A DNA stretch of 64,000 bases, taken from assembly GCA_948470475.1 (NCBI GenBank), contig OX419336.1, positions 23,584,350 to 23,648,349 on the forward strand. Reading direction: 5' to 3'. The notes under the pieces were generated by a model. That model worked only from the letters and a program-made list of their open reading frames with translations, did not search any database and was not told where the DNA came from. This document shows positions 1 to 11,130 of the stretch, piece after piece. This stretch comes from Galaxea fascicularis (lineage: Eukaryota; Cnidaria; Anthozoa; Scleractinia; Euphylliidae). The number at the start of each line of letters is the position of its first letter. Position 1 is the first letter of the stretch. The position numbers and the translations under genes are program-made.

Positions 1-1274
1 GGCCTCGCTCTAGCTCAGAGCCTAATCCCGAGCAACTGTCAAAAGTGGGCCGGATTAAAGGTCAATTGAGCATGCGTTAATTAGCGATAAAAGACCACCA
101 CCACGAGAATATAGCCAAAACAGAATGAAACAGGAGTTATTCAAAACTAGACAAACAATCAATAAACAGTGGAGGCGGAAATGTACTTGAGTTTTCTTTC
201 GGCTTTTTGGCAATCGACCTTTGTAGGTCAGTTGGAAACTAATTTAACGTCTTAAGAAGATGTTGAACTTGCGATTGATTTAACTTGATGAGAATCATCT
301 CTTACTGTGTTGCTTTACTGCTTCTCGTTAATCCTTCGTGGAAGAAGGGGTGGCTTCGATGCGCATGTGGAGGAATAATTTGCCAGTGACTATTATTTTT
401 TGTACAACCAAAACACACCATAATTATAGTATTTACCAATTAAAATAGAAATGGTTTTGCCAGTTATTGACAAACTCACACCGGATTTTGATTTCGGTAT
501 ATTAATTATAACCATGGAGTGAATATTATAATATTGAGAGTGCAGCACAACAGCGGAAGTTTTGTTTATAGCCGACTCAAATTGGTTCTGTAGATTCAGA
601 TAAATTTAATTATTTGAAATGTTTGCGTATGAAGCCCACTATTGATTAGTTTAATTAGAAGCTTGATATTAACGAAAAAGGTTTCTCGCTGTACCGACGA
701 CACGGATTGTGAATAAGTTTCGTCTTGAAGTTTACATGTAACAGCTCAGTTTTACTTTACTTCGTACAGCTCGGCGATAATCAAGGGATTCACTGAAGTT
801 TTTCAATCGCCTTCTTTCCTTACCATGTAGTCAAAACAGAACGAAAACATAATATGAAAGGTAAGGCATTAATATCTACCTAGGGTTAGTTTGCAAACTT
901 CTCTCTGTTTTCTCCTGTATCGATCCCTCAGGTGCAGTTTATTTAACAGTCGTAATTCTGACAGCTCATCACGTCTGCTTCCTGATGTGCGATCAATTGA
1001 ATTCGGTGCCTGAAGGCAAATCTGAATGCTCAGTAGTACTGACACATTCTCGCCAGTGTCCATTACCGTTTCAGTCAAGATAAGAGAGAGACAAACACAT
1101 TTCTGATTAAACCAATATTTATGTATCGTTAATATCATTCATGTATCATGCATTCATCGCAGTAACTGTCTATCGTGTCATTTCGAGTAATACTCGAAGT
1201 AAAGGACATATTTTTTTATGGGTAACACAGAGACTTGTACGAAACGAAAGAAAGACCTGGCACGCCTTTCTCGA

Positions 1275-1377
1275 AACTCCGGAAACATTTCGGGACAGAG
1301 AAGTATTTTTCTGCCCCAAAAAACAATTGAAGGCAGACTTGAAAAATTCTTCTCGAACCCGAAATGTTTCCGGAGTT
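1275..1377. repeat. Hairpin with perfect 20-bp arms
   Basis: A 20-base arm at 1275-1294 is the exact reverse complement of 1358-1377, with a loop of about 63 bases. Long reading frames cross the region on both strands but match nothing I recognise; frames open on both strands are expected across such a palindrome. It is probably part of a non-autonomous element, family unknown. Confidence 0.6.
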
Positions 1378-1830
1378 CTGAGAATCCGCACGTTAGGCCT
1401 AGGATCTCGCGCGAAAGATGTTTGTCGTATGACATGTTTTGCTACCAGGCCTATTCAGTAATCAGAAGAATTTTTAATTTAGCTGTAGGACAGCTTATAA
1501 ATGTGTTGCCCTCAAAAGCTATGGATTTGGAGCCGTTTTGTACCGTAAACCCAAGTGACGGAGGGCAAGGGGATAACCAGACGGTTGTCAGGCCTGTCGG
1601 TTTCCAGAATTTTTACATTGAAATCCCCCAACGCAGGGCAAGAATGAGTGTTATGAGGAAAGTTCTCCTGTTTTGGATGACGTGGATGACGTATCTCTCT
1701 TTAAAGCGTAGTCAAATGCCTCAAGGTGGGGTTGGACTGAGTAAAAGATCTTATAACCCATCAAATATTTTTGTTCGCACGCGATTGATCTAAATGCATC
1801 ACGTGACCAGCTAAAACTGGGGAATATCTG

Positions 1831-2330
1831 GTGTTAGTAAATGAGCGCGTCATTGTGGCGAACCGAGCTGAATTATTTTTTCGCCGAGCTACAAAAATAG
1901 GTGAGAAAAATCGCTCCGGGACAGAACTAACGTCCGAAGAATTGGTTGAAAAATCTACTCCGAATGCAACAAAAAAGGCCACTCAATTTGGAATGAAACC
2001 TTTAACGGTAAGCTTAAGTATGTGTATATTTTCCAGCTCCAACTCCAATTGTAAACATGCTCAATACATAACACGCACTGCAATTCGTATATTTTACTGA
2101 CCTATCTCCAGAATGGCTTGCTAGTCTCGTTGGAAGCAAGTTTTCAAAGCCGGTTGAAGACATGAACAAGGAGGAAGTGAATGGATGCCTCAAAAGATTT
2201 TACACATCGTCAAGGAAGCAGGACGGCTCGTATTATAAAAAACTTCACTCAAATCGATCCGAGTAGCAATTGACTGCTTTCTCCGCTCACCCCCACAAAG
2301 TAAAATGTTTACCATCATAGCCGACGTTGT
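1831..2330 (+). pseudogene. Decayed DUF3504 / Crypton-like recombinase N-terminal fragment
   Basis: Translation gives pieces typical of the large cnidarian family of DUF3504 (Crypton-derived tyrosine recombinase, ZMYM/QRICH1-like) proteins. A segment ending ATKKATQFGMK lies near 1966-1998. WLASLVGSKF starts at 2114, followed by MNKEEVNGCLKRFY and RKQDGSYYKK. After a frame change near 2246 comes SLKSIRVAIDCFLRSPP, then MFTIIAD to about 2325. About 100 bases between the two parts (2010-2111) have intron-like GTAAGC...CTCCAG ends, but joining them does not restore the frame. The recombinase catalytic domain is absent. It is followed directly by a fold-back repeat, so I read it as a dead fragment. 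Family recognition is from memory of these motifs, not a search. Confidence 0.6.
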
Positions 2331-2350
2331 GGAGTATTTACTGATGCAAT

Positions 2351-2455
2351 TATTCCACTCGCGCTTATTGGATATGAGGTGATTATAACCAACTCGACGC
2401 TACGCTTCTCGTCGGTTATGTTGTCACCTCATATCCAATGCGCGCTCATGGAATA
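2351..2455. repeat. Imperfect fold-back element
   Basis: The left arm (about 2351-2398) contains ATTGGATATGAGGT at 2367-2380 and the right arm (about 2409-2455) contains its reverse complement at 2426-2439. Matching continues outward through TATTCCA...GCGC with a few differences. The compact inverted repeat with a short loop fits a MITE or solo fold-back element. Confidence 0.55.
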
Positions 2456-2520
2456 CTTGTTAAATATTCCCCAAATGCGCGTTGCGAAACATATTTGAAG
2501 AATAATAAAGACAATAGCCT

Positions 2521-2900
2521 CTATTTGGCTTCAAAAGTATGCTCGGATATTTGTCCTTGGACATTATCAGTTCCTCGGAGCTCACATATTTTCGCGCCAA
2601 ATGGAGAGTAGTGTTTATATATTTCCCATATCAGCGCTGGCTCCAAGATAGATTCGGTGGCAGTTTTTTCCTGTTCACTTATGGCCCAAGCGCGAAGCGC
2701 GCGGGCCATAAATCAACGGGGAAAAACGAGGATCCGTGACTTATAGTGCGGACCGAGAAAACGAGGTTAGTGAGATATTTATTATATCTCTGAGGTTAAT
2801 CAGGCGCACGGAAAAGAAAACTTTCAAATTTAGCGGGCCGTACAGTAGAATACGGCTCGCTAAATTGACCAATCACAGCGCGCGTACTAACTGAGAGATA
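2521..2900. repeat. Repetitive, hairpin-rich DNA, probable transposon remnant
   Basis: This stretch holds a GC-rich palindromic motif around 2688-2705 (CGCGAAGCGCGCG). A short hairpin lies at about 2827-2865 (TTTAGCGGGCC...GGCTCGCTAAA). The ATAT-rich words GAGATATTTATTATATCTC and GAGATATAATAAA lie near 2770 and 2890. Reading frames exist on both strands but none resembles a protein I know. Confidence 0.35.
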
Positions 2901-5660
2901 TAATAAAATTGATTATGGCAGATAAATTGAAAAAAAGATGCTGCAGTCATGATAAGGAAAAAACAATGCAATTCTAACGACGTCCATTTAGCGACCCAGT
3001 GATAATCTTTTTTTTTTCTTTTCGACTAATAAAATTTGCTACATTTCCACGAAGGACAATGATAAGTTTTGAAAATTCAAATCAAATAATAAAATAATTA
3101 TACCCTGGCTCTTGTTCAAAGCGAACCGATATTTTTAAATATGAAAAGAAATCAATTGCTCACGTGTTGAAGTGTCAAAGGAAATATATCACTTATGATA
3201 TCATAACTGCGTTACAGTTGAGTGTTTTCGGAAAGGGTGTCGTACGTAGAACATAAAAAGTTAAGGGTGATTATAGCAGGTTCGCTGTCATGTTGATTGC
3301 GGTTTTTACTCTGCCGTTTATGCTGCCTTTTGGAGCAAAATGAGATGGTAGGAATTATGAAACTCCCCGCATTGATTATAATTTCTACTTTAGTGTTTTA
3401 TAGCCCACGTTTGTTATTTGGCATCATCGCACCGCCAACGTTTTGATCGTTTCAGGGTAATCATGATTGTTATATATACCCAACAGCGGCGTTTCACTGA
3501 AAAATATTTTGGGAATTTCATTTATAACGTTTTCAATCAGTGTAAATCTGACTCTCGTGCATACATCCAAAGTGAAATAAGAGGTTACAACTTATAATTT
3601 CTAAAACGGTAATAAATGTTCTATCGTTGGTTCAAAGTTCTCAGAAATTGTAGATTAAAAAAAACGCTGGTTTATCACAGACGGGTCTTTTGGCTCCATC
3701 TGTCTTCAGTTAAAGAACGAATTTAATAATGTATAGAAAAGCTCGTCATCACTTTTTCTTTAATAAACGTAGCAACTTTTGGAGGAAAGAAATTTTGCTA
3801 GACCCTATTTTCTATTGAGGAGAGGTTCGTTATAACGATAAAAAAAAAAAAAAAAAAAAAAAAAACTACGTACCACATGAGCATCATGCCATAGAGGAAG
3901 ATCTGAACTGTTATTCGAAGCATATATTTTCACTATATCTTGCAATAATAGACCTTCCTAACTTCTGTTCATTGGGGCGAAATTATGAGTGCATAAATTA
4001 GCTACTTTGGCAAGTCAAGCTCGATGAGCCTTCTATAATGACAGGTCTATGCATAGCTGATCAACCTCATTTGTGTACACTTGTGACAACGGTTTCAAGA
4101 AGTATACGAAATACTCCAAACAATTTCAAAAACAACAGATACTAGATTAGCTGAAGCCTCTATAACGTCTTACGCAACGAGCAATTTGGGCCCTTTTAAT
4201 AATTTTCTTCCTGAAAATTGAAATCTGTGTGGGGCAAGGCTTAGGTCTGTCTCAGTAAATTTTCTTGATCTTTAACGCTAGGCTTTGCTACGTTTGGTAA
4301 AACAAAATTAGCATTGCTTTTTCATAGAATAATAAGTACCAATCAACGAATGCCTTTTTATCAGTCGTTTCTCCTCGACCGGAAAATATGATTAATCGTT
4401 GATATCTGCCATTAAGTTGTACAAATGCGGTGGAAATTTTTAATCTGGAGGTAAATGTTGATGCTTCATTGTTGATGTATTGTCATAAAGTGCCAGCTTG
4501 CTGGTGTCAAAAGTCATGTTTTACTGAAAATTTCAAAATTTCTTTACCGGTGTTTTGAGGATCCAAATTTTAAATTAACAGATAATTAAATCAGTTATTA
4601 ATGAAGAGTTGATCTGTTTTGCGTTTGGCGTTTTAAACTGGAGTGATTTTAAAATGAGAAAATTACAAGTGGAATCTCATTCCAAGCATTCGGGGATAAT
4701 TTTAGCTTATCTGCATGATCGAGGAAGAGGTTGTATTCGATGAATTCTCTTAAAATCTAAAATCCGTTGCCAATTCGTCAATTATGTGCTAAATGAAAGT
4801 TACACTTGAAAACTTGAAAAAGTTAAGGAACATTAGATCTGCCATATGCTTAATTAGATTGGGACGCAGGTGAATTTTTAGGATATTTCTCGGCTTAACT
4901 TCAAACACATAACCCAGGTAGGCGAGTACCTCTAGGATATGTGAAGAGAAATACATCAAAAAACATTTAGAAATGACGACAAGCGAAAATCACTGGTGAC
5001 AATTAGCAGTAAGAGCTTTGCCCAAATATTCTGTTTCATCGTAAACTCATTCGAGTGAGAAAAACAGGAAAATTATAAAATCTTTGTTATCATCACATAT
5101 ATCATGATTATCAGCCTGGTATGGCTGTCGGAGAGATTGTGTATAAGTTTTTTTCGATTTATTTTAGTTTCCTTTGTTTATATCATTTAATCATATATAA
5201 AAAGCAAAGGAATATAAAGATTTGGACAAATGATAAAATTGGGTTATAACGTATTCCGCACACAGAAGCGACAAAGTCTTGAGGGGAGAGGAAAAAATGT
5301 ATTGAATTATAGCGGTTACATGTCGATCGAATCAAATTTACGAAAGAATAATTTGAAAAACGGTATTTCGTGAAGGTAATAAATACATAGCAATGAATCT
5401 AAGCGAAAAATATGGTGAAACTCTGTCGGCGAAATACTTTGTTTTTTTACTGATTGCACGTAGACTACGAGAACGGGTTTAACACAAATCTAGCAATATT
5501 GATAAGAAGATTTGTTAACTTGATTTCGAAAGAAAAACTCCAGTAAAATCTTAAGTAATACCGATGCAGAGACATGTTTTTTTTTTTAGGAAAGGTAGTT
5601 CGCCTTTTTATGAAATATCTCTTGGTGAACGGCTCCATTTCCAAAATATCAAGGTGCGAA
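2901..5660. other. AT-rich stretch without recognisable gene
   Basis: I see no exon with convincing coding character on either strand. The stretch contains a long A-run at about 3840-3864 and shorter T-runs near 3009 and 5578. It probably holds old, diverged repeats or upstream non-coding DNA. Confidence 0.5.
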
Positions 5661-7059
5661 CACGTACCCTAATCACTGGCATCAGTTCAATAAGTTGTGG
5701 GACGTGACTCATTAAATTTCAGTTCCATGTCATGTGATTATGGCACATATTATTCCACATTTTTATCATCTTGTGGAACTTGTTTGCTCACGTGATGACG
5801 TATAGGAAAAATATGAAGAAGCAAGTAATGGTTATACGTAACTTGATGATATCTTCAACTTCAATTATCTTGCAAGTAGAGTGCCTGTTTGTCACTCCCT
5901 AATCGGAAAAAAGAGGCTTTCTTCGAGAGATAATGAAAACGAGTTTACTCTGAGACTCAAACTAAACACCTGCTGTCCTTTCTTAAGACAGTATTGTAGT
6001 CAAAAATTGTTTCAAGGTTTTGACCAATTTATTTGAACACTTCAGTGATTACCAGTAAGGTGTTTCTCAGATACATAAAAGGTAATTATTCCCATTCTCG
6101 TTGAAAGTATTTTGAAGAAACGTTTATACACCAAGTTTATTCTGCAAAGCCATAAAGGGGTATAAAAGATTATCGTGAAAGGAGGGAAGGACGACGCGCA
6201 AAACGATTTACTTCGTCCAGAGGCATAACGCGTCTCTCGCCTGCAGTTATACACGACGGATTAAATGACGAACCAAAAAACGCATTAAAATAAATTGCCC
6301 AAATCGTTCAGACGCATAATACGTCTGAAATATAAAAACGGGTACTTAGTCCTTACAAGAGCCATAATAGAATGGCTGTTGTCCTTAATTTAAGATCAGG
6401 TAAAACAACATGAGAGAAAAATAGACGTGATACATTACGCACCAAACCAAGAACGTAACCCTGAAACTATCCGTAGAAATACTATTTGTCCACCGGATAT
6501 GAGACGTTAAAGGTCGTTAAAGCGTAGGGTGACGAAGAAGCTGGAAACATGTAATGAACGCGCGTACGATTTCACAACCATAGAAGGTAAATCTGATGAG
6601 ATCACGTTTAGGCTCTTCTTAATTCAGATTACCCACGTTACTTGACCAAAGTTACGTTCAGCAAGGGTCTAAAAGTCATTATGTAGGGAATAAATCAAAG
6701 CTAGAAAATTGACTTAAGGACGGATTATATTAGGTTGAATTATATACGTTCTTCAGAACGTTGTTGCCTTAAATGACCGAGTTATTTAACAGCTAATCTA
6801 TCTGAAAGATATTCTCACTAATTTGGATGTATTATTCAAGAGCTTAGTGTTTTCTACTGCAAAGCTTTTCTTATTCGTATTCGTATTCTAATCTTCCTAA
6901 AAAAGAGTATGCGCCACGCCTCGCCTGCATAAAGGGATTCGAAACACTCAGGAAATAGCCTGTTACCACCTGTTCTTACAGGATTGTGAGAAAACAAAAC
7001 AAAAAAGGAGTCAGTTTAGTATTCAAGTGCCCGCAATTTGTCAATAGAAACGTTGTCCC

Positions 7060-7400
7060 GGATAGAAGGGTCACCCGCCTACCCGAGCTACCCTGGGTGA
7101 GCCAACTTTTCCTACATTTCCTTATATGACTTGGCGAACCGTTTACATGAGAAGCAAAAAGTTGGCTTGGCGAGAAGGGTGACCCGCCTAGCCGGGCTAC
7201 CCTCTTTCGATTGTAGGATCACCCTCTTAGCCGAGCCAGCACTTTGGCTCGCCTAGCCTGGTCAACTTGGTCAAGGCGAGACAATCAGAGCATGCGTGAG
7301 CGCTGTTGGCTCGGGCAAAGGGGTCAACTTTTTTCTCATATAAACGCTTGCTAAAGTTGACTCGGCTGGGAGGGTGACCCTTTTACCTGGGACAACTTTT
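7060..7400. repeat. GGGTGACCC-rich repeat insertion
   Basis: The segment repeats variants of GGGTGACCC, GCCTAGCCGGGCTACCCT and GTCAACTTTT in both orientations. It interrupts the left half of the old duplication and has no counterpart at the matching place of the right half. It is probably a non-autonomous element; its exact ends are not clear. Confidence 0.4.
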
Positions 7401-7702
7401 CTCCATTTAAACGGGGCTTCAGTGCTCAATACACTTTACGTAAAGCGTTTTTCTCGCTTTTTACGATGGCATCGTGCCCTAAAACTGATTAGTATTCCTA
7501 ATAAATCAGTTTGGGATCGATCCTTTCGTTAAATAACTGATTGCTTGCGTCATCGGGACTCATTAAACACTCTCCTCTTGGTTTTGTTAATTATTCATCG
7601 TCTTAAAAGAATAGCTTTTTTCTTTTGCAATCTTACTTATAATGGTCCTTAGTAACTGATTTTCATTTCTTTATTCCAACGACTGAGCATGCCCAGCGTG
7701 CG

Positions 7703-7708
7703 TATATA
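7703..7708 (+). promoter_or_regulatory. TATA-like box before first exon 7763
   Basis: TATATA lies about 55 bases upstream of the ATG at 7763. The equivalent spot in the duplicated copy has ATAAAA at 10782-10787, about 140 bases before the ATG at 10925. Position and composition fit a core promoter, but this is inference from sequence alone. Confidence 0.3.
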
Positions 7709-7762
7709 GCACGACGTTTGAAGAAGAATTCCAATTAATCTGAGCTGCGGCATTGAACATCC

Positions 7763-7937
7763 ATGGCAGGATTCATACGTCGATATTCGTCTTGTCGAAT
7801 GCGAGAATTTCTATTACTGTGCTTCCTTATTATTGCTGTGGCGAAGAGGGATAAGGATTCCGATAGCAATGATGATGATGACGACGACGACGACAACGAC
7901 AATGATGATGATGATGATGATGATAACAAGAAGAATG
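7763..7937 (+). CDS. First exon: signal peptide plus poly-Asp tract (paralogue of exon at 10925)
   Basis: ATG at 7763 opens 58 codons and ends at a GTAAGA donor (7938) after one base of the next codon (phase 1). Residues 1-29 match the exon at 10925 (shared MAG start, YS..R, FLLL, VAKR) and look like a signal peptide with hydrophobic core LLLCFLIIAVA. After VAKR the chain becomes extremely acidic: Asp runs broken by Ser and Asn, written with both GAT and GAC codons. No TSP1 or PAN exon lies between here and 10925. It is therefore either an alternative first exon of gene A, whose TSP1 exon at 14355 accepts phase 1, or the orphaned start of a lost paralogue. Acidic secreted proteins are well known in coral mineral matrices, but a role here is speculation. 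Confidence 0.55.
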
Positions 7938-8255
7938 GTAAGAAACACGTGCAGGCAATAGCTTTCCTTTCAGAACACGATTTCTTTTCCTTTTTAACTC
8001 GGAAAATGGCTATATGCCGTTTCCAAGTTGTAAGTATGAGGCTCATTCCACTCTGCTCCATCGCTCCTTCGCTTCCTTTGCACGTATTTCAATAGCGACC
8101 CAGGTTAAGTGTACAAGCAAAACTGTGATCATGAGAACGACCAAATGAAAATACGAATTTCATCAAGACACTACAAAGATATTCAGGAGAAGAGGAACTC
8201 GCTATCTTCTCAGATGAGCGGAGTAGAATTTGTCCCATGGCACTGACTTTCCGCA

Positions 8256-8364
8256 GATTATGCAGATTATATTGGGTACACAGCGCGACATCTTCATCAG
8301 CGCATTCCTGAGCACAAAAATTCAGCAATCGCTAAACACTTTTTGGAAGCTCATGGTGACAAAA
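8256..8364 (+). pseudogene. Penelope-like retroelement GIY-YIG fragment
   Basis: One frame reads DYADYIGYTARHLHQRIPEH followed by KNSAIAKHFLEAHGDK. This matches the core of the GIY-YIG endonuclease domain carried by Penelope-like retroelements in cnidarians (Y-x-G-Y-T, R-x-x-x-R, H-K, A-x-x-x-H). The fragment is only about 36 residues, with no reverse transcriptase nearby, so it is a relic. It lies between the poly-Asp first exon and a MITE. Confidence 0.55.
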
Positions 8365-8463
8365 TTTTTTTTAACTTAACAATGACGTCTGGTAAAGTCG
8401 TAACGGTGCCTGGTGCACTCTTAAGACGCACGTGCAGTAAATTTTAAAACAGTTCAGCGACTC

Positions 8464-8819
8464 CATTAGAAATAAAACACAAACAGTGGAGATAGACATG
8501 GTAAACGAACGCATTTTATATAAACTTGACGTTTCGTATGTTAGGCAACATACATTTTCAAAAGTGACCGTTACAATTGTTGAAAACTATATATAGAGAG
8601 ATTACCGAGATTAAGAAAACCTTTCTTCCTTTTACATATTTACTGTTAAGATAGTTTTTCTTAATCTAGGTTCCAGACCCCTATATTCAAAGTATATGAA
8701 TAGTATTTAAAAATTGTAACGGTCACTTTTGAAAGTGTATGCATACGAAACGTCAAATCTATATAAAATGCTTTGGTTTACCATGTTTATCTCCGCTGTT
8801 TGTGTTTTATTTCTAATCA
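8464..8819. mobile_element. Fold-back MITE, about 356 bp
   Basis: The two ends are inverted copies of each other. ATTAGAAATAAAACACAAAC begins at about 8466 and its reverse complement ends at about 8818. Matching continues inward through GGAGATA-ACATGG, ACGTTTCGTATG and AAAGTGACCGTTACAATT. The arms are about 130 bases around an AT-rich centre. No coding capacity. No clear target-site duplication was found. Confidence 0.7.
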
Positions 8820-8904
8820 AGCTACGATGGCCTTACAACAAGAGTTTATATGATCAACGACTCCACTCAAATCGCTCATGCAAAATAATCACATCTTTAC
8901 TGCA

Positions 8905-11130
8905 AGCATTCCCAAATCACTAGCGCTAGCTAAATGTTGTGGAACATGACCATTAATGTTAGTTCATTTCAATGTAAATAATGCATGTATTATTTCGCTG
9001 TTTTCCCATCTTGAAGGAACGTATATGCTCACGTGATGTCTTATTGCAGAAGAAAAATTAGTGGAAGTAATGGCATGCGTAACTGAATGTCATCTTCAGT
9101 TTTCCAATCTTTTTCCAAGAAATATGCCTGTTCATGTCACTAAGTGGTCAACCGCAATGTTCTTCAAGAGATATTGAACATGTGTTTACTTAGAGACTCA
9201 CAAAACATCTGCTGTGTTCAAAAATTGTTTTAAGGATTTCATCGGTTTCTTTCAACATTTTAGTGATCATCATGCAGTAAGTGGTTCTTTCAAAGAAACA
9301 TATGCAACTAGTTTGTCCTACAAAGCTGTAAAGAGGAAAAAAGATATCGTGAACGAAAAAAAAAAAAAACGAATACATTTCCACGTTGCAAAACTTTGAC
9401 GGTTCTTCATTTTAGGTTCTAACAAAACTTTTAGCTGTTAATACCAGAAAAGAAAGATTAAGCCGATGGGATAAAATATCGAAAAAAGGATTCTGAAACT
9501 AAGCCGCCTTTATGTAAAGACAAAGGTAATACTGTTCACCAGATTTCAGAGGATTAACGCCTAGAATGAAGAGAAATCTGTGAAATAAGCGACGAACACA
9601 CACAGTTTTACAACAGTATAGGTAAATCTGATGTGATTAATAATTCATATTCAGGACTGAAAATAATTCGACGAACTTTAATCAATTCTCATTGTCCTCA
9701 CTCCGTTGACTTAAGTTCAACACATATCTAACACATTCATTCCTCATTCGATTCCCTACTTGATTATCGACATGTAGCATAAACCTAATATATTTAACAG
9801 ACATTCTCTGTAATTTGGGTCATTAGCGCTATTCTTAATACTGCAAAGCTTTTTTCATTGATTATAGAAAAATTTAAGCAATTAAATTTTGATGAGACTT
9901 GCAGGCCACTCAATTACGGCCCAGAGCCGTTGCACAATTCAAAAATTGTACAATTGCTTTCCTTTTGAAAAAATGTGTTTTTAGGATGTTTTCACCCATA
10001 GTCATAATCAATAAATCTTCTCTTAGGATTTCCTAAACTAATTTAGCAGATTGCTTTGACGATTTCCTAATAGGCCATATTCGTATTCTCGGTATTGAAC
10101 TGGATCTAGCATGAAGTGGAGACTCTTGCGGGGGAATACATTTACATATGAAAAGATTCCCCCGCACGAGCCTCCACTTCATGCTAGATCCAGTTCAATA
10201 CCGAGAATACGAATATGGCCTATTGCGATTTCGTAATTATATTCGATTCCTCTGATTGCTTTGACGATTCTTAATTCGATTACCCAAGGACAAATATTAA
10301 AGGTCAGACAAACAGAGAGTGGAGAATTGTCATCTATTATAGCCTCACTAGTCAATGAGCGTTTCAGAAAGCTTTTTTCTCCCTTTTTCTTACAGTAGCC
10401 AGTGCTCTTAAAAACGCACGATTTTAATGGCTTCAAACAAAAACAGTCAACTTTTTGCTAACATTTTGGCCACTGGGACTCATTAAACACTCTCTCGTCT
10501 TTGTCTTTGTCTCGTCAATTTGCTTTGTTAATTATTTATCGCCTATCACAATACGGGCTTTTTCTCTGAGTTCTTTCATCGTCCGACTTTGAACGGCCCT
10601 TTGCAGCTGATTTTCGTTATTTTATTTAAAACACTGAAAAGTTGTATTTTAGACAAAATTAGCCTCCAAAGTCTTGAATGGCTGAATATCCCATCTTGTA
10701 ACATGTGCATTGTAAGGATCTTTCCGACAGATGGATTACCCGCCTAACAATCAAAGGCCCCGCCTATAATAGAACTAGCACATAAAAGCGATGGCTGCAA
10801 ATATTTGCTTGGTAGTTTGTGTAGCTCATAAGACTGAACATTGTGCAGGGTGCGGATATGACAAAGTTTTGACAAGGATTCAAATTAACTTTAAAGCCGT
10901 CAGCAGCAGTGCTAGTGGACATTCATGGCAGGCCGATTAATTTGTGGATATTCCCCTTATCGAATTCACGGATTCCTACTGCTGTACCTTTTTGTTATTA
11001 GTGTGGCGAAAAGACATGGACATCACAAAAACGAAGGTATGATATATATCTTGACAAAAGTTTTTGTTTTAGGAGCTGATTTTTTTCTTTACTTCACGTT
11101 CATGGTCGCTTTGCCTTCCACTTATAAGAA
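8905..11130 (+). repeat. Old tandem duplication, right half
   Basis: Counterpart of 5665-8035, with shared blocks in the same order through the promoter region and first exon and weakly into the following intron. It has its own insertion, the palindrome at 10072-10223, and lacks the GGGTGACCC-rich insertion of the left half. The MITE at 8464-8819 sits just before its left edge. Confidence 0.7.
10072..10223. mobile_element. Near-perfect palindromic MITE
   Basis: Arms of about 67 bases start with ATAGGCCATATTCGTATTCT at 10072 and end with the reverse complement at 10223. Only a few mismatches are seen and the AT-rich loop is about 20 bases. A 16-base direct repeat (GATTGCTTTGACGATT) occurs outside each side, at 10051-10066 and 10254-10269. 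The element sits inside the right half of the old duplication. The high arm identity suggests a recent insertion. Confidence 0.75.

Larger units (their letters stand above)
5665..8035 (+). repeat. Old tandem duplication, left half (signal-peptide exon region)
   Basis: Blocks match 8905-11130 in the same order. They include a GCTCACGTGATG segment (5788 and 9030), GGTAAATCTGATG (6585 and 9622), CTGCAAAGCTTTT (6858 and 9841), GGGACTCATTAAACACTCTC (7555 and 10477), and the first exon itself (7763 and 10925). Divergence is substantial and each half carries its own insertions, so the duplication is old. The halves are offset by about 3.2 kb. Confidence 0.7.

Noticed and set aside
7735..8061. Minus-strand frame with long Ser runs
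   Set aside because: Complement of the GAT/GAC repeat in the poly-Asp exon; the plus strand has the signal peptide and the paralogous exon.
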